64,000 bases of DNA from Chromohalobacter sarecensis (GCF_023061135.1 NZ_JAKGAN010000002.1:558001-622000), one strand, 5' to 3'; positions 41,126 to 51,472 are shown, numbered from the stretch's first letter. Notes: a model not told the origin generated them from the letters alone. Numbers and translations are program-made.

Positions 41126-42508
41126 TCACCCCCGCCCCTCCGCCGGGCGTTCCAGCAAGGGGTCGAGCGTCTGCAAGCAGGTTTCGATTTCTGCCTCGCT
41201 GTTGTAATGGCTGACGGATAAACGCGTGGCGGTGGTATACCCAAACGGCGCGAGTGCGCGCACTGCCTGGGGCGAGGACAAAAGCTGGGCGGCGATGCCG
41301 GTTGCCGCGAGCCACTGAACTACCTCCCGCGCGTCCATTCCCTGCACATGGAATGCCACGCTGCCGTCGCGCCATAGCGCATGCGGCGCGCCGATCACCC
41401 GCACGCGTGGATGGCCATGCAAACCGCATCGCCACAGTGAGGTGGGCGATGCGCTCGCCTGTGGCGTCTCCGGCGCCTCGGGAAAGCCATGCAACAACCG
41501 ATTCAACAACGCCCGCTCATGGGCCTGAATGGCCTCGCCCGCTGCCTGTAAGCGAGAACACCGGGGCGGAACGCCGGTGAAATGCCTGCCCAGCCAATCG
41601 AGATACGCCACCCACTCGGTAATGCTCGCCAGGGCAGTGGGCTCCTCACCGCTATGTGGCGCCATCAAGCCGTTCGGCGGCGTGCCGCGCATGGCCAGTG
41701 ACAAACGCCGCGACAGCCACGCAAACCCCTGTCGAGGGCGACAGAAGATCGCCTCTGAACCGATCACATACGCATCGACCTCCCAATGCGCCACCGCCAG
41801 CGGCGCGTGCGCGGCGTGATGCTCCCCCATGACCAGGATGAAACACGCCGGCGCCACCTCGCGGATGGCATACGCCATCGCCGCCACATCCTGGCGCATG
41901 CCGGTGAAAGGGCAGGTATGCACGAGCGTCGCAACGCGCGTCTCCGGCGTTACATAGTGCGCGTACTCCGCCGTTTCCAGCCGCCCGGTGAGTGGATTCA
42001 CCGGCACCGTGGCACTGCTCAACGCCCGCTGCCTGGCGCGCAGTGCAATGGCCGTCGCCTCCTTGGCAGAGGCCAGCGCCGTGGTCACCACATGGCTCCC
42101 GCGGGGAGTCGCCCCCAGCGCCAATGCCAATACCTGCGCCCAGCATTCCGCCACGCTAGGTGCCCGCCAAAGCTGATCATGCGAACCTGCCGACGCCACT
42201 CTCAACCAAATCGCGAGATCCTCCCAGCCATGCGTGGTCAGCATCGCCTGAACATGGTGGCCCGGCGCCTCCGCCTCCAGCGGCGCCGGCAAACTCGCCA
42301 ACTCCGCATTCATCTGCACCGCTGACTTCAACGCCAGCGGCTCGCCGACACCGTTCAAGTGAATCCGCTTGCCATCGATGGGGCAGTGGTCGACGTAATA
42401 GAAATGCCCCCGCACCTGGCTCAATAACCCCAGCGGCAAACCGATCGCCTCGCCGCACGTTGTCGAGCTTTCGTCTTGCATTGCATGTGCCGCGTCCGTC
42501 ATCGACAT
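41126..42508 (-). CDS. Class-V aminotransferase-fold protein lacking the PLP lysine
   Basis: The 460-residue protein resembles cysteine-desulfurase-like (SufS-fold) proteins. VMGEHHAAHAPLAV aligns with the usual VDG-H segment, and YVIGSEAIFCRPRQG aligns where relatives have S-x-K-x-F-G-P. Both the Asp that holds the pyridine nitrogen and the Lys that binds PLP are therefore replaced. It is probably a non-catalytic relative. The ATG at 42508 follows GGGAGG; GTG at 42514 is possible. Confidence 0.6.
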   Translation of the reverse strand: MSMTDAAHAMQDESSTTCGEAIGLPLGLLSQVRGHFYYVDHCPIDGKRIHLNGVGEPLALKSAVQMNAELASLPAPLEAEAPGHHVQAMLTTHGWEDLAIWLRVASAGSHDQLWRAPSVAECWAQVLALALGATPRGSHVVTTALASAKEATAIALRARQRALSSATVPVNPLTGRLETAEYAHYVTPETRVATLVHTCPFTGMRQDVAAMAYAIREVAPACFILVMGEHHAAHAPLAVAHWEVDAYVIGSEAIFCRPRQGFAWLSRRLSLAMRGTPPNGLMAPHSGEEPTALASITEWVAYLDWLGRHFTGVPPRCSRLQAAGEAIQAHERALLNRLLHGFPEAPETPQASASPTSLWRCGLHGHPRVRVIGAPHALWRDGSVAFHVQGMDAREVVQWLAATGIAAQLLSSPQAVRALAPFGYTTATRLSVSHYNSEAEIETCLQTLDPLLERPAEGRG

Positions 42509-42678
42509 CCTCACGCCTCCCTAAGCTAACGTAACCAAAAGTTTTGTTCGTATTGTGACTATTGGTTAAGTTAAGCACATAGAGCGGCATGCTGCATTAG
42601 GTAAATGCGAATCACGATGCAGCGCGCTGGCATGACGATTCTGGTAACGAATCCTTACTTCCCTTAATATGAGCGTCG

Positions 42679-42701
42679 CGCGGCCAAGGCCGCGTTTTTT
42701 T
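42679..42701 (+). terminator. Orphan intrinsic terminator
   Basis: CGCGGCC-AA-GGCCGCG followed by seven T on the plus strand. No plus-strand gene lies upstream, because the PLP-fold gene reads away from it. A short untranslated RNA of up to about 150 nt could end here. Confidence 0.7.
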
Positions 42702-42749
42702 ATGCCGCTATATTAGATAGTCGGCTAATAATGTCGCGCGCGGGGACTG

Positions 42750-42771
42750 ATCTACACTGTTGTGTGTAGAT
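42750..42771. promoter_or_regulatory. Inverted repeat ATCTACAC-N6-GTGTAGAT
   Basis: Eight-base perfect arms around a six-base loop. Candidate operator or RNA hairpin; no gene directly next to it. Confidence 0.5.
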
Positions 42772-43083
42772 AGCGGGCAAATACGAAATAATGGGCAAAC
42801 CAAGCGCTGCTTTGTGTAGAAAAAACGACACACAGGGCGTCGTTAATAGGCGACAACTTTTCCCAAATGCACACAAAAATCAACGCCATAACGCTAGAGA
42901 CCCTACGGGTACTCGCCTAGAATGGCGTGTTGGCGCCTTCAGGGAGAGGGCGCCGTCACGCGGCCCGCGTGACCACAACCGCGGCACAACATCAAGGGCC
43001 TTGGGAAGCCGCCCGGAACAATCCTAGGGCGGTAGCGTGTCCGAGCCTGATCTTATTCGCATTACCTTTATTCGTCGTATTGG

Positions 43084-43377
43084 ATGGAACCCGCAGCACT
43101 CACCACGTTAGTCCTCATCTTTGCCGTTCTGGCTTGTCTCGCGCTGACCCGTATCGCCCCCGATGTCGTCCTCATGGGGGCGCTGGCCTTTCTAGTCATT
43201 AGTGGCATTCTGACCCCCGGCGAGGCGCTGGCGGGGTTTGCCAACCCGGGCGTGATGACCATCGCGACGTTGTATGTGGTCGCGGCGGGGCTCAAGGAAA
43301 CCGGGGCCATTCAGTGGATCGCCCATCGCCTGCCGGGGCAGCCCAAGGGCCTGCTTCAGGCGCGTAAACATCGTTAG
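43084..43377 (+). pseudogene. Truncated SLC13/anion-permease N-terminus
   Basis: The frame opens MEPAALTTLVLIFAVLACLA and continues with IAPDVVLMGALAFLVISGIL and GFANPGVMTIATLYVVAAGL, the first helices of SLC13-type (sulfate or dicarboxylate) permeases that normally exceed 500 residues. It stops after about 97 codons (last part LLQARKHR) and wecB follows at once. The break probably marks where the polysaccharide locus was joined to the older chromosome. Confidence 0.75.
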
Positions 43378-43428
43378 AACTATTTGAATAGAGCCACAGA
43401 AGGCTCAAGAGTAAGGATTCAGAAATAT

Positions 43429-44547
43429 ATGAAAACGCTTTGCGTGTTTGGAACACGGCCTGAAGCCATCAAAATGGCACCGCTTGCTTTGCAATTGAAA
43501 GCAGACGAGCGCTTTGACGCTCACCTATGTGTAACAGGCCAACACCGCGAAATGCTCGATCAGGTCCTGGATTTGTTTTCCCTCGTGCCGGATCACGATC
43601 TCAACATCATGAAGCCCGGCCAGGACCTGACCGATGTGACTACGGCCATTCTGCAAGGTATGAAAAGCGTTCTGGCCGAAGTTCAGCCGGACATCGTGCT
43701 GGTACATGGGGATACCGCCACAACGCTAGCGACAACGCTCGCTGCTTATTACCAGCAAATACCGGTCGCCCACGTCGAGGCGGGGCTACGCACTGGCAAC
43801 ATTTATTCACCTTGGCCCGAAGAAGCCAACCGCAAGTTGACGGGCGCACTGGCCGAATTGCATTTCGCTCCCACGGATCGCTCACGCCAGAACCTGTTGG
43901 AAGAGGGCGTGCCCCCTCAGAAAGTGCATGTGACGGGTAACACCGTCGTCGATGCCTTGTTCGAGGTGGTAGAAAAGCTGGAAGGCGATGATTCTTACCG
44001 GAAGCGTTTCGAAAAGCACTTCGATTTTCTGGATAGCCAGCGCAAGCTGATTCTGGTGACGGGCCACCGGCGAGAAAGCTTTGGCGACGGTTTCGACCGA
44101 ATCTGCCGCGCCTTGCATGATACCGCCGCCCAGCACCCGGAAGCACAAATTGTCTACCCGGTGCATTTAAATCCGAATGTGCGCGAGCCGGTGAACCGTT
44201 TGTTGGGCGATGTCGATAATGTGCACCTGATCGATCCGCTGGACTATCTGCCGTTCGTCTACCTGATGAACCGTGCGCATATCATCCTGACCGACTCCGG
44301 CGGCATTCAGGAAGAAGCGCCGTCGCTGGGTAAGCCGGTGCTGGTAATGCGTGAGACGACTGAGCGACCCGAGGCGGTACAAGCCGGCACTGTCAAACTC
44401 GTCGGTACCGATGTCGATACGATCGTGGGCGAGCTTCATAGCCTGCTGACTGACAAAGGCGCATACAAAACGATGAGCTATGCCCATAACCCCTATGGTG
44501 ATGGCAAGGCTTGCCCGAGAATCCTAGAGATTCTTGCGAATCGATAA
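43429..44547 (+). CDS. wecB: UDP-N-acetylglucosamine 2-epimerase
   Basis: Converts UDP-GlcNAc to UDP-ManNAc. The 372-residue protein begins [41 protein letters not shown] and [20 protein letters not shown] are the family segments with substrate-binding residues. The ATG at 43429 follows GTAAGGATTC; an upstream start at 43384 adds unrelated codons. The product is the substrate for the next gene. Confidence 0.95.
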   Translation: MKTLCVFGTRPEAIKMAPLALQLKADERFDAHLCVTGQHREMLDQVLDLFSLVPDHDLNIMKPGQDLTDVTTAILQGMKSVLAEVQPDIVLVHGDTATTLATTLAAYYQQIPVAHVEAGLRTGNIYSPWPEEANRKLTGALAELHFAPTDRSRQNLLEEGVPPQKVHVTGNTVVDALFEVVEKLEGDDSYRKRFEKHFDFLDSQRKLILVTGHRRESFGDGFDRICRALHDTAAQHPEAQIVYPVHLNPNVREPVNRLLGDVDNVHLIDPLDYLPFVYLMNRAHIILTDSGGIQEEAPSLGKPVLVMRETTERPEAVQAGTVKLVGTDVDTIVGELHSLLTDKGAYKTMSYAHNPYGDGKACPRILEILANR

Positions 44548-44581
44548 CCTTTTTAATTCATTAGCATTAGGTGCTATATAA

Positions 44582-45865
44582 ATGGAATTCAATACTATTT
44601 CGGTAGTCGGTTTAGGATATATCGGTTTGCCCACGGCCGCCGTGATAGCGTCTCGCAAGGAAAAGGTCATCGGGGTAGATATCAACCAATCTACCGTTGA
44701 TACGATCAATCAAGGAAAGATTCATATCGTCGAGCCCGAGCTCGACATGCTGGTGCATGCGGCAGTCAAGGAAGGGTATCTGCATGCCACCACCACGCCT
44801 GAGCCGGCCGATGCGTTTCTCATTGCTGTGCCGACACCGTTCAAGACGAACCCCGAACATACCAGCCATGAACCGAACCTGACCTACATCAAGGCCGCGA
44901 GCCAATCTATAGCCCCTGTGCTCAAGAAGGGCGACCTGGTTATTCTGGAATCGACCTCGCCCGTTGGTGCGACGGAAAGCATGGCCGAGTGGCTGGCTGA
45001 GGCTCGCCCGGATTTGACCTTCCCGCAGACCCACGGGGAAGAGTCGGATATCCGGATCGCTCATTGCCCCGAGCGTGTGCTGCCTGGGCACGTGATTCGT
45101 GAGCTAGTAGAAAATGACCGCGTTATCGGTGGTATGACCGCCAAGTGCTCTCAAGCCGCTACGGAGCTGTACAAGGTTTTCGTGGAAGGGGAGTGCATCA
45201 CGACGACGGCTCGCACCGCCGAGATGGCCAAGCTGACCGAGAACAGCTTTCGAGACGTCAACATCGCGTTTGCCAACGAGCTTTCCATCATTTGCGACAA
45301 GCTCGATATCAGCGTCTGGGAGTTGATTCGCCTCGCCAACCGCCACCCGCGTGTCAACATCCTCCAGCCTGGCCCTGGCGTCGGGGGGCACTGCATCGCT
45401 GTCGACCCGTGGTTCATCGTCAGTGAAACGCCGGATGAGGCACGCCTGATTCGTACCGCACGTGAAGTGAACGATGGCAAACCGCAGTGGGTGGTCGACA
45501 AGGTCAATGAAGCTGTCGGCAAGTTCCTGAGTGCCAACCCCGACAAGACCGCCAAAGACGTGACAATTGCCTGCTTTGGGCTGGCCTTCAAGCCGGATAT
45601 TGACGATCTGCGTGAGAGCCCTGCACTCGCCATTGCCCAGCAAATCACCACTTCCAATCCCGGCCAGACCTTGATCGTTGAGCCCAATATAGAGGTACTA
45701 CCTTCTGGAAAGCTGGAGGGATGCACATTGGTGGAGGCACAAAGTGCACTTGATAGTGCGGATATCGTTGTGTTGCTGGTAGATCACAAGCCGTTCAAAA
45801 GTATCGCCCCTCAGAAGGTTAATGGAAGCTACCTTATCGATAGCCGCGGTGTCTGGACGGCCTAA
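44582..45865 (+). CDS. wecC: UDP-N-acetyl-D-mannosamine dehydrogenase
   Basis: NAD-dependent four-electron oxidation of UDP-ManNAc to UDP-ManNAcA. The 427-residue protein has the cofactor motif GLGYIGLPTAAV (residues 10-21), the central region TENSFRDVNIAFANELSIIC, and the catalytic cysteine in GPGVGGHCIAVDPWF (about residue 263). With wecB it supplies the acidic sugar for the locus. Confidence 0.95.
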   Translation: MEFNTISVVGLGYIGLPTAAVIASRKEKVIGVDINQSTVDTINQGKIHIVEPELDMLVHAAVKEGYLHATTTPEPADAFLIAVPTPFKTNPEHTSHEPNLTYIKAASQSIAPVLKKGDLVILESTSPVGATESMAEWLAEARPDLTFPQTHGEESDIRIAHCPERVLPGHVIRELVENDRVIGGMTAKCSQAATELYKVFVEGECITTTARTAEMAKLTENSFRDVNIAFANELSIICDKLDISVWELIRLANRHPRVNILQPGPGVGGHCIAVDPWFIVSETPDEARLIRTAREVNDGKPQWVVDKVNEAVGKFLSANPDKTAKDVTIACFGLAFKPDIDDLRESPALAIAQQITTSNPGQTLIVEPNIEVLPSGKLEGCTLVEAQSALDSADIVVLLVDHKPFKSIAPQKVNGSYLIDSRGVWTA

Positions 45866-45892
45866 TACAAATCATATTTGAGTAGGGTTGTC

Positions 45893-48800
45893 ATGGAGAA
45901 GATGAACCTAAAAAACGAGCTGTCTGATTATCTCGATGAACTTGGCTTGAAAGGACATTGCTGGGTTATTGGAGGCGACGAGTCACTACAGCAGGTGCTG
46001 TCTACGCGATTCCCGGCTGGAGCGCTTCACTTAGGCGTTCCGGAAGATTCGGAAGCGCTGGCGCAGTGTAGTGTGCTTATACTGAACGCCAGTAAAAACA
46101 AGTCAATCGAGGAAATATTTACACAACTGGCAGATAGTGATGCCAGGCCAGTTGTTATTCTCCTGGAAAATAGCTCATTACCTGGCTCGGTGCAGGACAA
46201 GTTGCATGCCCTAGGATATAAACTGCCGCCGGTGCAACCGAAAGGGTACTCTTTCTATGTTACCGAGAGTGCTGACCTTAGCCATAAGAAATACTTCGAT
46301 GTCGCTGGCTACTGGGAAAATCGCTATAGCGCAGGAAGAAATAGCGGTGCGGGGTCATATGGACGCTTGGCACGTTTCAAAGCCCACTTTCTCAATAACT
46401 TTGTCAGGCAAAACGAAATCAAGTCAGTTCTGGAGATTGGCTGTGGGGATGGCGGTCAACTTTCGTTGGCTGATTATCCTCAGTACACAGGGCTCGATAT
46501 TAGCCCCACGGCTATAGAACATTGTCGTCGAATCTTTGCGCATGATTCTTCCAAGCGCTTTGAAGTTTACGACCCTGAGAACTTCAATCCGGAAACAGTT
46601 AAGGCAGAGTTAGTCCTTTCGTTGGATGTGATATACCATCTTTCGAATGATGAAGTATATAAATACTATCTGGATCATTTGTTCGAAGCCTCAGCACGTT
46701 TTGTCGTTATTTACAGCAATAGTAGCAGTGAGGAGGGGAGTCGATTGGGAATAAATGAGTCAGCCAACTACGTCAGGTTTCGTGACGTGTTGGAGGATGT
46801 AGAGAGATGGCAGCCGGCATGGAACCTAGTGAATGCTGTACCTAATAGCTACCCATTCTCTGCAATCAACCCCTCTAACACTTCCTTTGCTGATTTTTTT
46901 GTATTTGAAAAGCTGAGCGAAGATAAGTCAGAGAGTCATTCTCCGGTCGACCGTGAGCGCTTTGCTTCTGATAAGATCATTAATACATTGATGGTTTTTG
47001 ACGAAAACTATAAAAGCCTCACTGATGATGTCGCCTCAGCTAATAAAAAAATTGATAAGTTGACAAAAGCGGTTCGAGAGGTAGATAAAACACAGCATCT
47101 TCAAGAAAGTTTAGATCAGGCAAATCAAAAAGTTTTTCTACTTCAGGATGAGCTCAGAATAGCACGAGAAGAATGCCACGAGCTCAACTTGCAGTGTCGT
47201 GAGGTTAGGCAGCAAGAGTCAATATTAGAGGAAAGGCTGGCTGTTGCTGATAACGAGTTAAGTGAAGCTAATGAGCAATGCAGTAAGTGCCAAGAAAAAA
47301 ATCAGGCACTGGAAGCTAAGCTGAGTGGTCTGAACGCAGACTTCCAAGGAATAAGCACGCAGCATCATGAAATATCTGCCAGGTATCGAGCGGCCAATGC
47401 AAAGTACCGTAATGTTAGTCAAGAACTGTCCGCACTGAAATCCAGTAAAGCATACAAATCAGGGCTGTATATCAAGGAAGCCTCAAAATCATGGAAAGGA
47501 GCAGTTAAACTACCCGTAAGGTTATGGCGCCTCAGAAAGTCTAAGAGAGATACATCCGGGCTGCGTATACAACTACGTGAAGGGCTACGCTATGTAAAAT
47601 GGCGAGCTGTAGTACCTTTGGCTACGCGAATGGGGATTCCACGCCACCGGGTCGCTTATATTACTCTACCGAAAGCTATTGAAAGGCACCTAGGTCGGGC
47701 GAAGCCGGCTTCAACTGCACCTAACCGCGATACTGTAGCTAAAACGCTCAAGACGAACTCTACTGAAATATCGTTTACGCCTCCCTCTGCGGCCGCTCAG
47801 GAAATCAGCATACTTGGCTGGCCGGCTCCTCCCGATAATGACAAGCCTTTAGTGTTGGCCGTGATGGATGAGTTCACGGAAGGTTGTTTCGGAAGTGACG
47901 TACGGCTGCTTCAACCACGCCCAGATAACTGGTATGGACTTGCTAAAAAATATCCTCCTGCACTGGTATTCATTGAGAGCGCTTGGAAGGGCAACGGGGG
48001 TAGTTGGCAATATCGCGTAGGTTCCTACAGCAACAAACCCGGCCAAGAACTTGAGCAGATGGCGTCTTGGGCTCGACAGGAAAAGGTGCCTACAGTTTTC
48101 TGGAATAAGGAAGACCCGGTCCACCATGACAAGTTCATGGAAGCGGCTGGCCTGGCGGATCACATCTTTACGACCGACCAAAATATGGTCGATTCCTATA
48201 AGAAGCGGACGGGCAATCAATCGGTACACGCCTTACCGTTCGCCGCTCAGCCGGCTCTGCACAAGCCTGCCCCTCTGCGTGGCCGGTTGCAGAAGTCATG
48301 CTTTGCCGGGAGCTGGTACGGAAATCGGCATGCCGAGCGCGGCGAATCCATGAAGTGGCTTCTCGCTACTGCCAATAAGCATGGGCTTGAAATTTTTGAT
48401 CGTAACCACGGGACCGGGATATTTCCCTTCCCGGAAGAGTATCAAGATGGAATTCGTGGAAGCCTTCCTTACCTAGAGCTTTGCAAGGAATACGCACGCT
48501 ACCGGGTGTTTCTCAATGTTAACTCGGTAACTGACTCGCCCACCATGTTTTCGCGCCGGGTATTCGAGTTGATGGCTTGCGGCACTCCTGTGGTCAGCAC
48601 CTATGCTAAAGGCATCGAGAACCTGTTCGAGTCCGAAGCTGTGTGGCTGGTCAATAGCCAAGAGGAGGCCGATGAGGCCATCCATACGCTGATGACCGAT
48701 GACGCTGAATGGCGGCGCAGAAGTCTTGCCGGCATTCGAGAAGTGTTCTCTGGGCATACCTATGCTCACCGGCTCAATAATATATTCGAGATTATCGGCT

Positions 48801-49306
48801 TGGATGAGCGTATCGAAACGACGCCGAAGCTCATGCTGCTCGCTCGAGCCGAGCAGCATGCTGAAGTGGAGCAGTTGGCCAGTTTCGCGGAGGGGCAGGA
48901 CTACAGGAATTTCCATCTACTGATCAAAAGCACTCATAACCTCAATAAAAATGAGCTAAATCTTCCTGACCATGTGCAGCTTGTTACAGCCGATGAGTTG
49001 GAAAAGTATGTGGAACAAGGCGAGAAAGAAGGCTTTCGAGGAATAGGTTGGATTTCCTCAAACCATGCCTACGGATCGAACTATCTTCAGGACTTGGCAA
49101 ATGCCATGATTTACCAGCCAGAAGCTAATGGATGGGCAAAGGCTTGCGATGAAGATGCTTTTGCGTACGACGTTGAAACTAGGCTTACTGCTGCTATCTG
49201 GCGACCGGAAGTCTTCCACAAAGAATGGTTAAAATCGGAAGACTGTACTCTTTCTTCAAGTAGCCTGTTTTGCACGGATACGGATGAGTTCCAAGCCGAC
49301 CATTAA
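45893..49306 (+). CDS. Methyltransferase/coiled-coil/glycosyltransferase fusion protein
   Basis: The 1137-residue protein has an N-terminal globular part (1-110), a SAM methyltransferase domain (about 130-290, SVLEIGCGDGGQLSLADYPQ), a long heptad coiled coil (about 370-520), and a CgeB-like glycosyltransferase (about 690-985, CFAGSWYGNRHAERGESMKW and FSRRVFELMACGTPVVSTYA). The first ATG with a site is 45893; the TTG at 45878 is weaker. The coding sequence is more AT-rich than the core genes. It probably adds or caps sugars in the surface polymer. Confidence 0.8.
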   Translation: MEKMNLKNELSDYLDELGLKGHCWVIGGDESLQQVLSTRFPAGALHLGVPEDSEALAQCSVLILNASKNKSIEEIFTQLADSDARPVVILLENSSLPGSVQDKLHALGYKLPPVQPKGYSFYVTESADLSHKKYFDVAGYWENRYSAGRNSGAGSYGRLARFKAHFLNNFVRQNEIKSVLEIGCGDGGQLSLADYPQYTGLDISPTAIEHCRRIFAHDSSKRFEVYDPENFNPETVKAELVLSLDVIYHLSNDEVYKYYLDHLFEASARFVVIYSNSSSEEGSRLGINESANYVRFRDVLEDVERWQPAWNLVNAVPNSYPFSAINPSNTSFADFFVFEKLSEDKSESHSPVDRERFASDKIINTLMVFDENYKSLTDDVASANKKIDKLTKAVREVDKTQHLQESLDQANQKVFLLQDELRIAREECHELNLQCREVRQQESILEERLAVADNELSEANEQCSKCQEKNQALEAKLSGLNADFQGISTQHHEISARYRAANAKYRNVSQELSALKSSKAYKSGLYIKEASKSWKGAVKLPVRLWRLRKSKRDTSGLRIQLREGLRYVKWRAVVPLATRMGIPRHRVAYITLPKAIERHLGRAKPASTAPNRDTVAKTLKTNSTEISFTPPSAAAQEISILGWPAPPDNDKPLVLAVMDEFTEGCFGSDVRLLQPRPDNWYGLAKKYPPALVFIESAWKGNGGSWQYRVGSYSNKPGQELEQMASWARQEKVPTVFWNKEDPVHHDKFMEAAGLADHIFTTDQNMVDSYKKRTGNQSVHALPFAAQPALHKPAPLRGRLQKSCFAGSWYGNRHAERGESMKWLLATANKHGLEIFDRNHGTGIFPFPEEYQDGIRGSLPYLELCKEYARYRVFLNVNSVTDSPTMFSRRVFELMACGTPVVSTYAKGIENLFESEAVWLVNSQEEADEAIHTLMTDDAEWRRRSLAGIREVFSGHTYAHRLNNIFEIIGLDERIETTPKLMLLARAEQHAEVEQLASFAEGQDYRNFHLLIKSTHNLNKNELNLPDHVQLVTADELEKYVEQGEKEGFRGIGWISSNHAYGSNYLQDLANAMIYQPEANGWAKACDEDAFAYDVETRLTAAIWRPEVFHKEWLKSEDCTLSSSSLFCTDTDEFQADH

Positions 49307-49336
49307 TAAAAGAACGCAGGGAAGGGAAGTTGCAAG

Positions 49337-51472
49337 ATGTCTGATCTGAAACGCGTCCTTATTTGTGCAAATCCGGACCTTAACTATATTGATGGCTCTT
49401 CTATTTGGGCACAAACCATTGCCTTGGCTATTACTGCTACCGGAGAGGCTGAGGTCGAGTTCCTGACCAGAAGCACTCCAGCCCGCGATGAGCTTTACGG
49501 ACCCTTGAAGAACTCCGACAGGCTGACCATTCTCGATGGCAGTGATCGCAAGTATTGGCAGGGTAGGGGATTTGCACGCATAACCCCGGAGATGATGGGA
49601 GAGCTGGCCATTCGGCTGGATCAAGCCGAAGCCTATGATGTCATCATTGTGCGTGGACTAGAGATTGCCACTCAACTGCTGGATGCCCCGGATGTGCTCG
49701 CCAAGTGCTGGATATACCTCACCGACATCCCCCAGTCAGTGGCCGAGTATACTCACTATCAGCGCCTGATCATGCAGAGCGTTGCCCAGGGCTGTCAGCG
49801 TCTCCTGTGTCAGACCGAAGGCTTCAAGGCACTGTGGCTGTCTTTGGTGCCGGATCTCGACACCGCTAAGGTATGCCTCTACACCCCGGTAATTCCGGAT
49901 CTGCCTACGTCACTCCCACCCATAGATGAGCGTCCTCAACGTGCCATCTACGCTGGCAAGTTCAAAGGTGACTGGATGACGTTGGCAATGGCCGAGGCCT
50001 GGCCCACTATTCATGGTGAGCTCCCTAGTAGTGAGCTGCTGATGATCGGTGACAAGATCCATGATGAACCGGATCAGCCGAATTACGCAGCGTGTATGCT
50101 GCACGCGTTGAAGCATACACAGGGCTTAGTTTGGCTGGGTGCGCAGCCGCGCGATGCGGTTCAGCAGCAGTTACACCAAGCGCGTGTGGGGCTCTCCTGG
50201 CGCCACGAGAGCATGAATAACACCGTGGAGTACTCCACCAAAATCCTGGAGTATGGTGGAGCAGGTTGTGCCGCAATTCTTAATCGCAACTCGTTACATG
50301 AACAATTGCTGGGACACGACTATCCTCTATTTGCTAACAGCAGCGAGGAATTTTGTCATCAGTTGATGCGTGCGCTCAATGAGCCACAGGTCGCTCAGCA
50401 GGCCGCTGATGTTCTGAAACAATTGGCCGAACGACACACCTTTACTACCCGCGTAGACGAAATTCACCAATGGTTGGCAGAAGCTCCCAAAGCGCCGAAG
50501 CCTCAGGCCAAGACCAAAGTACTAGTGGCAGGGCATGACCTCAAATTCTTTACTCTGCTGCAGAAGAAGCTAGAAGCCACTGGTCAGTTCGAGTTCTTGA
50601 TCGATCAATGGCAAGGCCACAATAAGCACGATGAAGCCCAGAGTCGCGCCCTGCTGGAAAAAGCCGATGTGATCTTCTGCGAGTGGTGCCTGGGTAACCT
50701 TAAGTGGTATTCGCACCACAAGAAGCCACATCAGCGCTTGGTGGCGCGTTTTCACGCGCAAGAAACTCGCGTGCGATATATGCACGAAGCCAATTGGGAC
50801 GCTATCGACCACATCAGCTTTGTTAGCGAACATACTCGGCGATTTGCACTGGAGATCTTTCAAGGCTTTCCGACCGCCAAGACCTCGGTGATCCCCAACT
50901 ATCTGGATGACACAAAGTTTACGCCCAAGAAGAAAACCGGCGAAGCTCGTTTTACGCTGGGTATCGTAGGTGTCGCTCCTAAGAGCAAACGATTGGATCG
51001 TGCTATTGATCTCTTGGAAGCGTTGTTGGAAGAGGACAGTCGCTACTGCTTACGGATAAAAGGCAAACATCCGCTTGACTATGGTTGGCTGCTTAAGCGA
51101 GACGATGAGCTGATTTTTTATCGTGAAGTGTTCGAGCGCATCAATACTAGCCCAACATTACGACATAAAGTTATTTTTGATCCCCCCGGTGACGATGTTA
51201 ACGATTGGTTCACCATGGTGGGTTTTATCCTCTCGCCCTCAGATCATGAATCTTTTCATATGGCTATCGGCGAAGGAATACTAACCGGTGCCAAGCCTGT
51301 GATTTGGGACTGGGATGGTGCAGCAGTATTATGGGGGAGAGAGCATATAGTAGATAACTTGAATAAGGCAGCTGAAATAGTTCGCTTTGGTGTTATTAAA
51401 AATCAAAACCCTCCCAAACATATGGCGATGGACAAAGTTAAAGATTGCTGGATTAGTAAGTTTATCAAGTAA
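49337..51472 (+). CDS. Two-domain glycosyltransferase
   Basis: The 711-residue protein has two GT-B-like halves: about 1-375 (ILEYGGAGCAAILNRNSLHE) and about 395-711 (RFTLGIVGVAPKSKRLDRAI and LSPSDHESFHMAIGEGILTG, the E-x7-E type donor site). Two glycosyltransferases in one chain often add two sugars in turn. The ATG follows AGGGAAG. Sits between the fusion protein and the PP-loop gene. Confidence 0.8.
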   Translation: MSDLKRVLICANPDLNYIDGSSIWAQTIALAITATGEAEVEFLTRSTPARDELYGPLKNSDRLTILDGSDRKYWQGRGFARITPEMMGELAIRLDQAEAYDVIIVRGLEIATQLLDAPDVLAKCWIYLTDIPQSVAEYTHYQRLIMQSVAQGCQRLLCQTEGFKALWLSLVPDLDTAKVCLYTPVIPDLPTSLPPIDERPQRAIYAGKFKGDWMTLAMAEAWPTIHGELPSSELLMIGDKIHDEPDQPNYAACMLHALKHTQGLVWLGAQPRDAVQQQLHQARVGLSWRHESMNNTVEYSTKILEYGGAGCAAILNRNSLHEQLLGHDYPLFANSSEEFCHQLMRALNEPQVAQQAADVLKQLAERHTFTTRVDEIHQWLAEAPKAPKPQAKTKVLVAGHDLKFFTLLQKKLEATGQFEFLIDQWQGHNKHDEAQSRALLEKADVIFCEWCLGNLKWYSHHKKPHQRLVARFHAQETRVRYMHEANWDAIDHISFVSEHTRRFALEIFQGFPTAKTSVIPNYLDDTKFTPKKKTGEARFTLGIVGVAPKSKRLDRAIDLLEALLEEDSRYCLRIKGKHPLDYGWLLKRDDELIFYREVFERINTSPTLRHKVIFDPPGDDVNDWFTMVGFILSPSDHESFHMAIGEGILTGAKPVIWDWDGAAVLWGREHIVDNLNKAAEIVRFGVIKNQNPPKHMAMDKVKDCWISKFIK

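Larger units (their letters stand above)
42515..43083. other. Gene-poor region beside the polysaccharide locus
   Basis: 570 bp without a convincing gene. It holds the promoter region of the PLP-fold gene, an orphan terminator (42679) and an inverted repeat (42750). A frame of 78 codons at 42791 lacks protein character. Confidence 0.5.

Noticed and set aside
42791-43027. 78-codon frame before the truncated permease
   Set aside because: No recognisable domains, odd composition and no ribosome-binding site.
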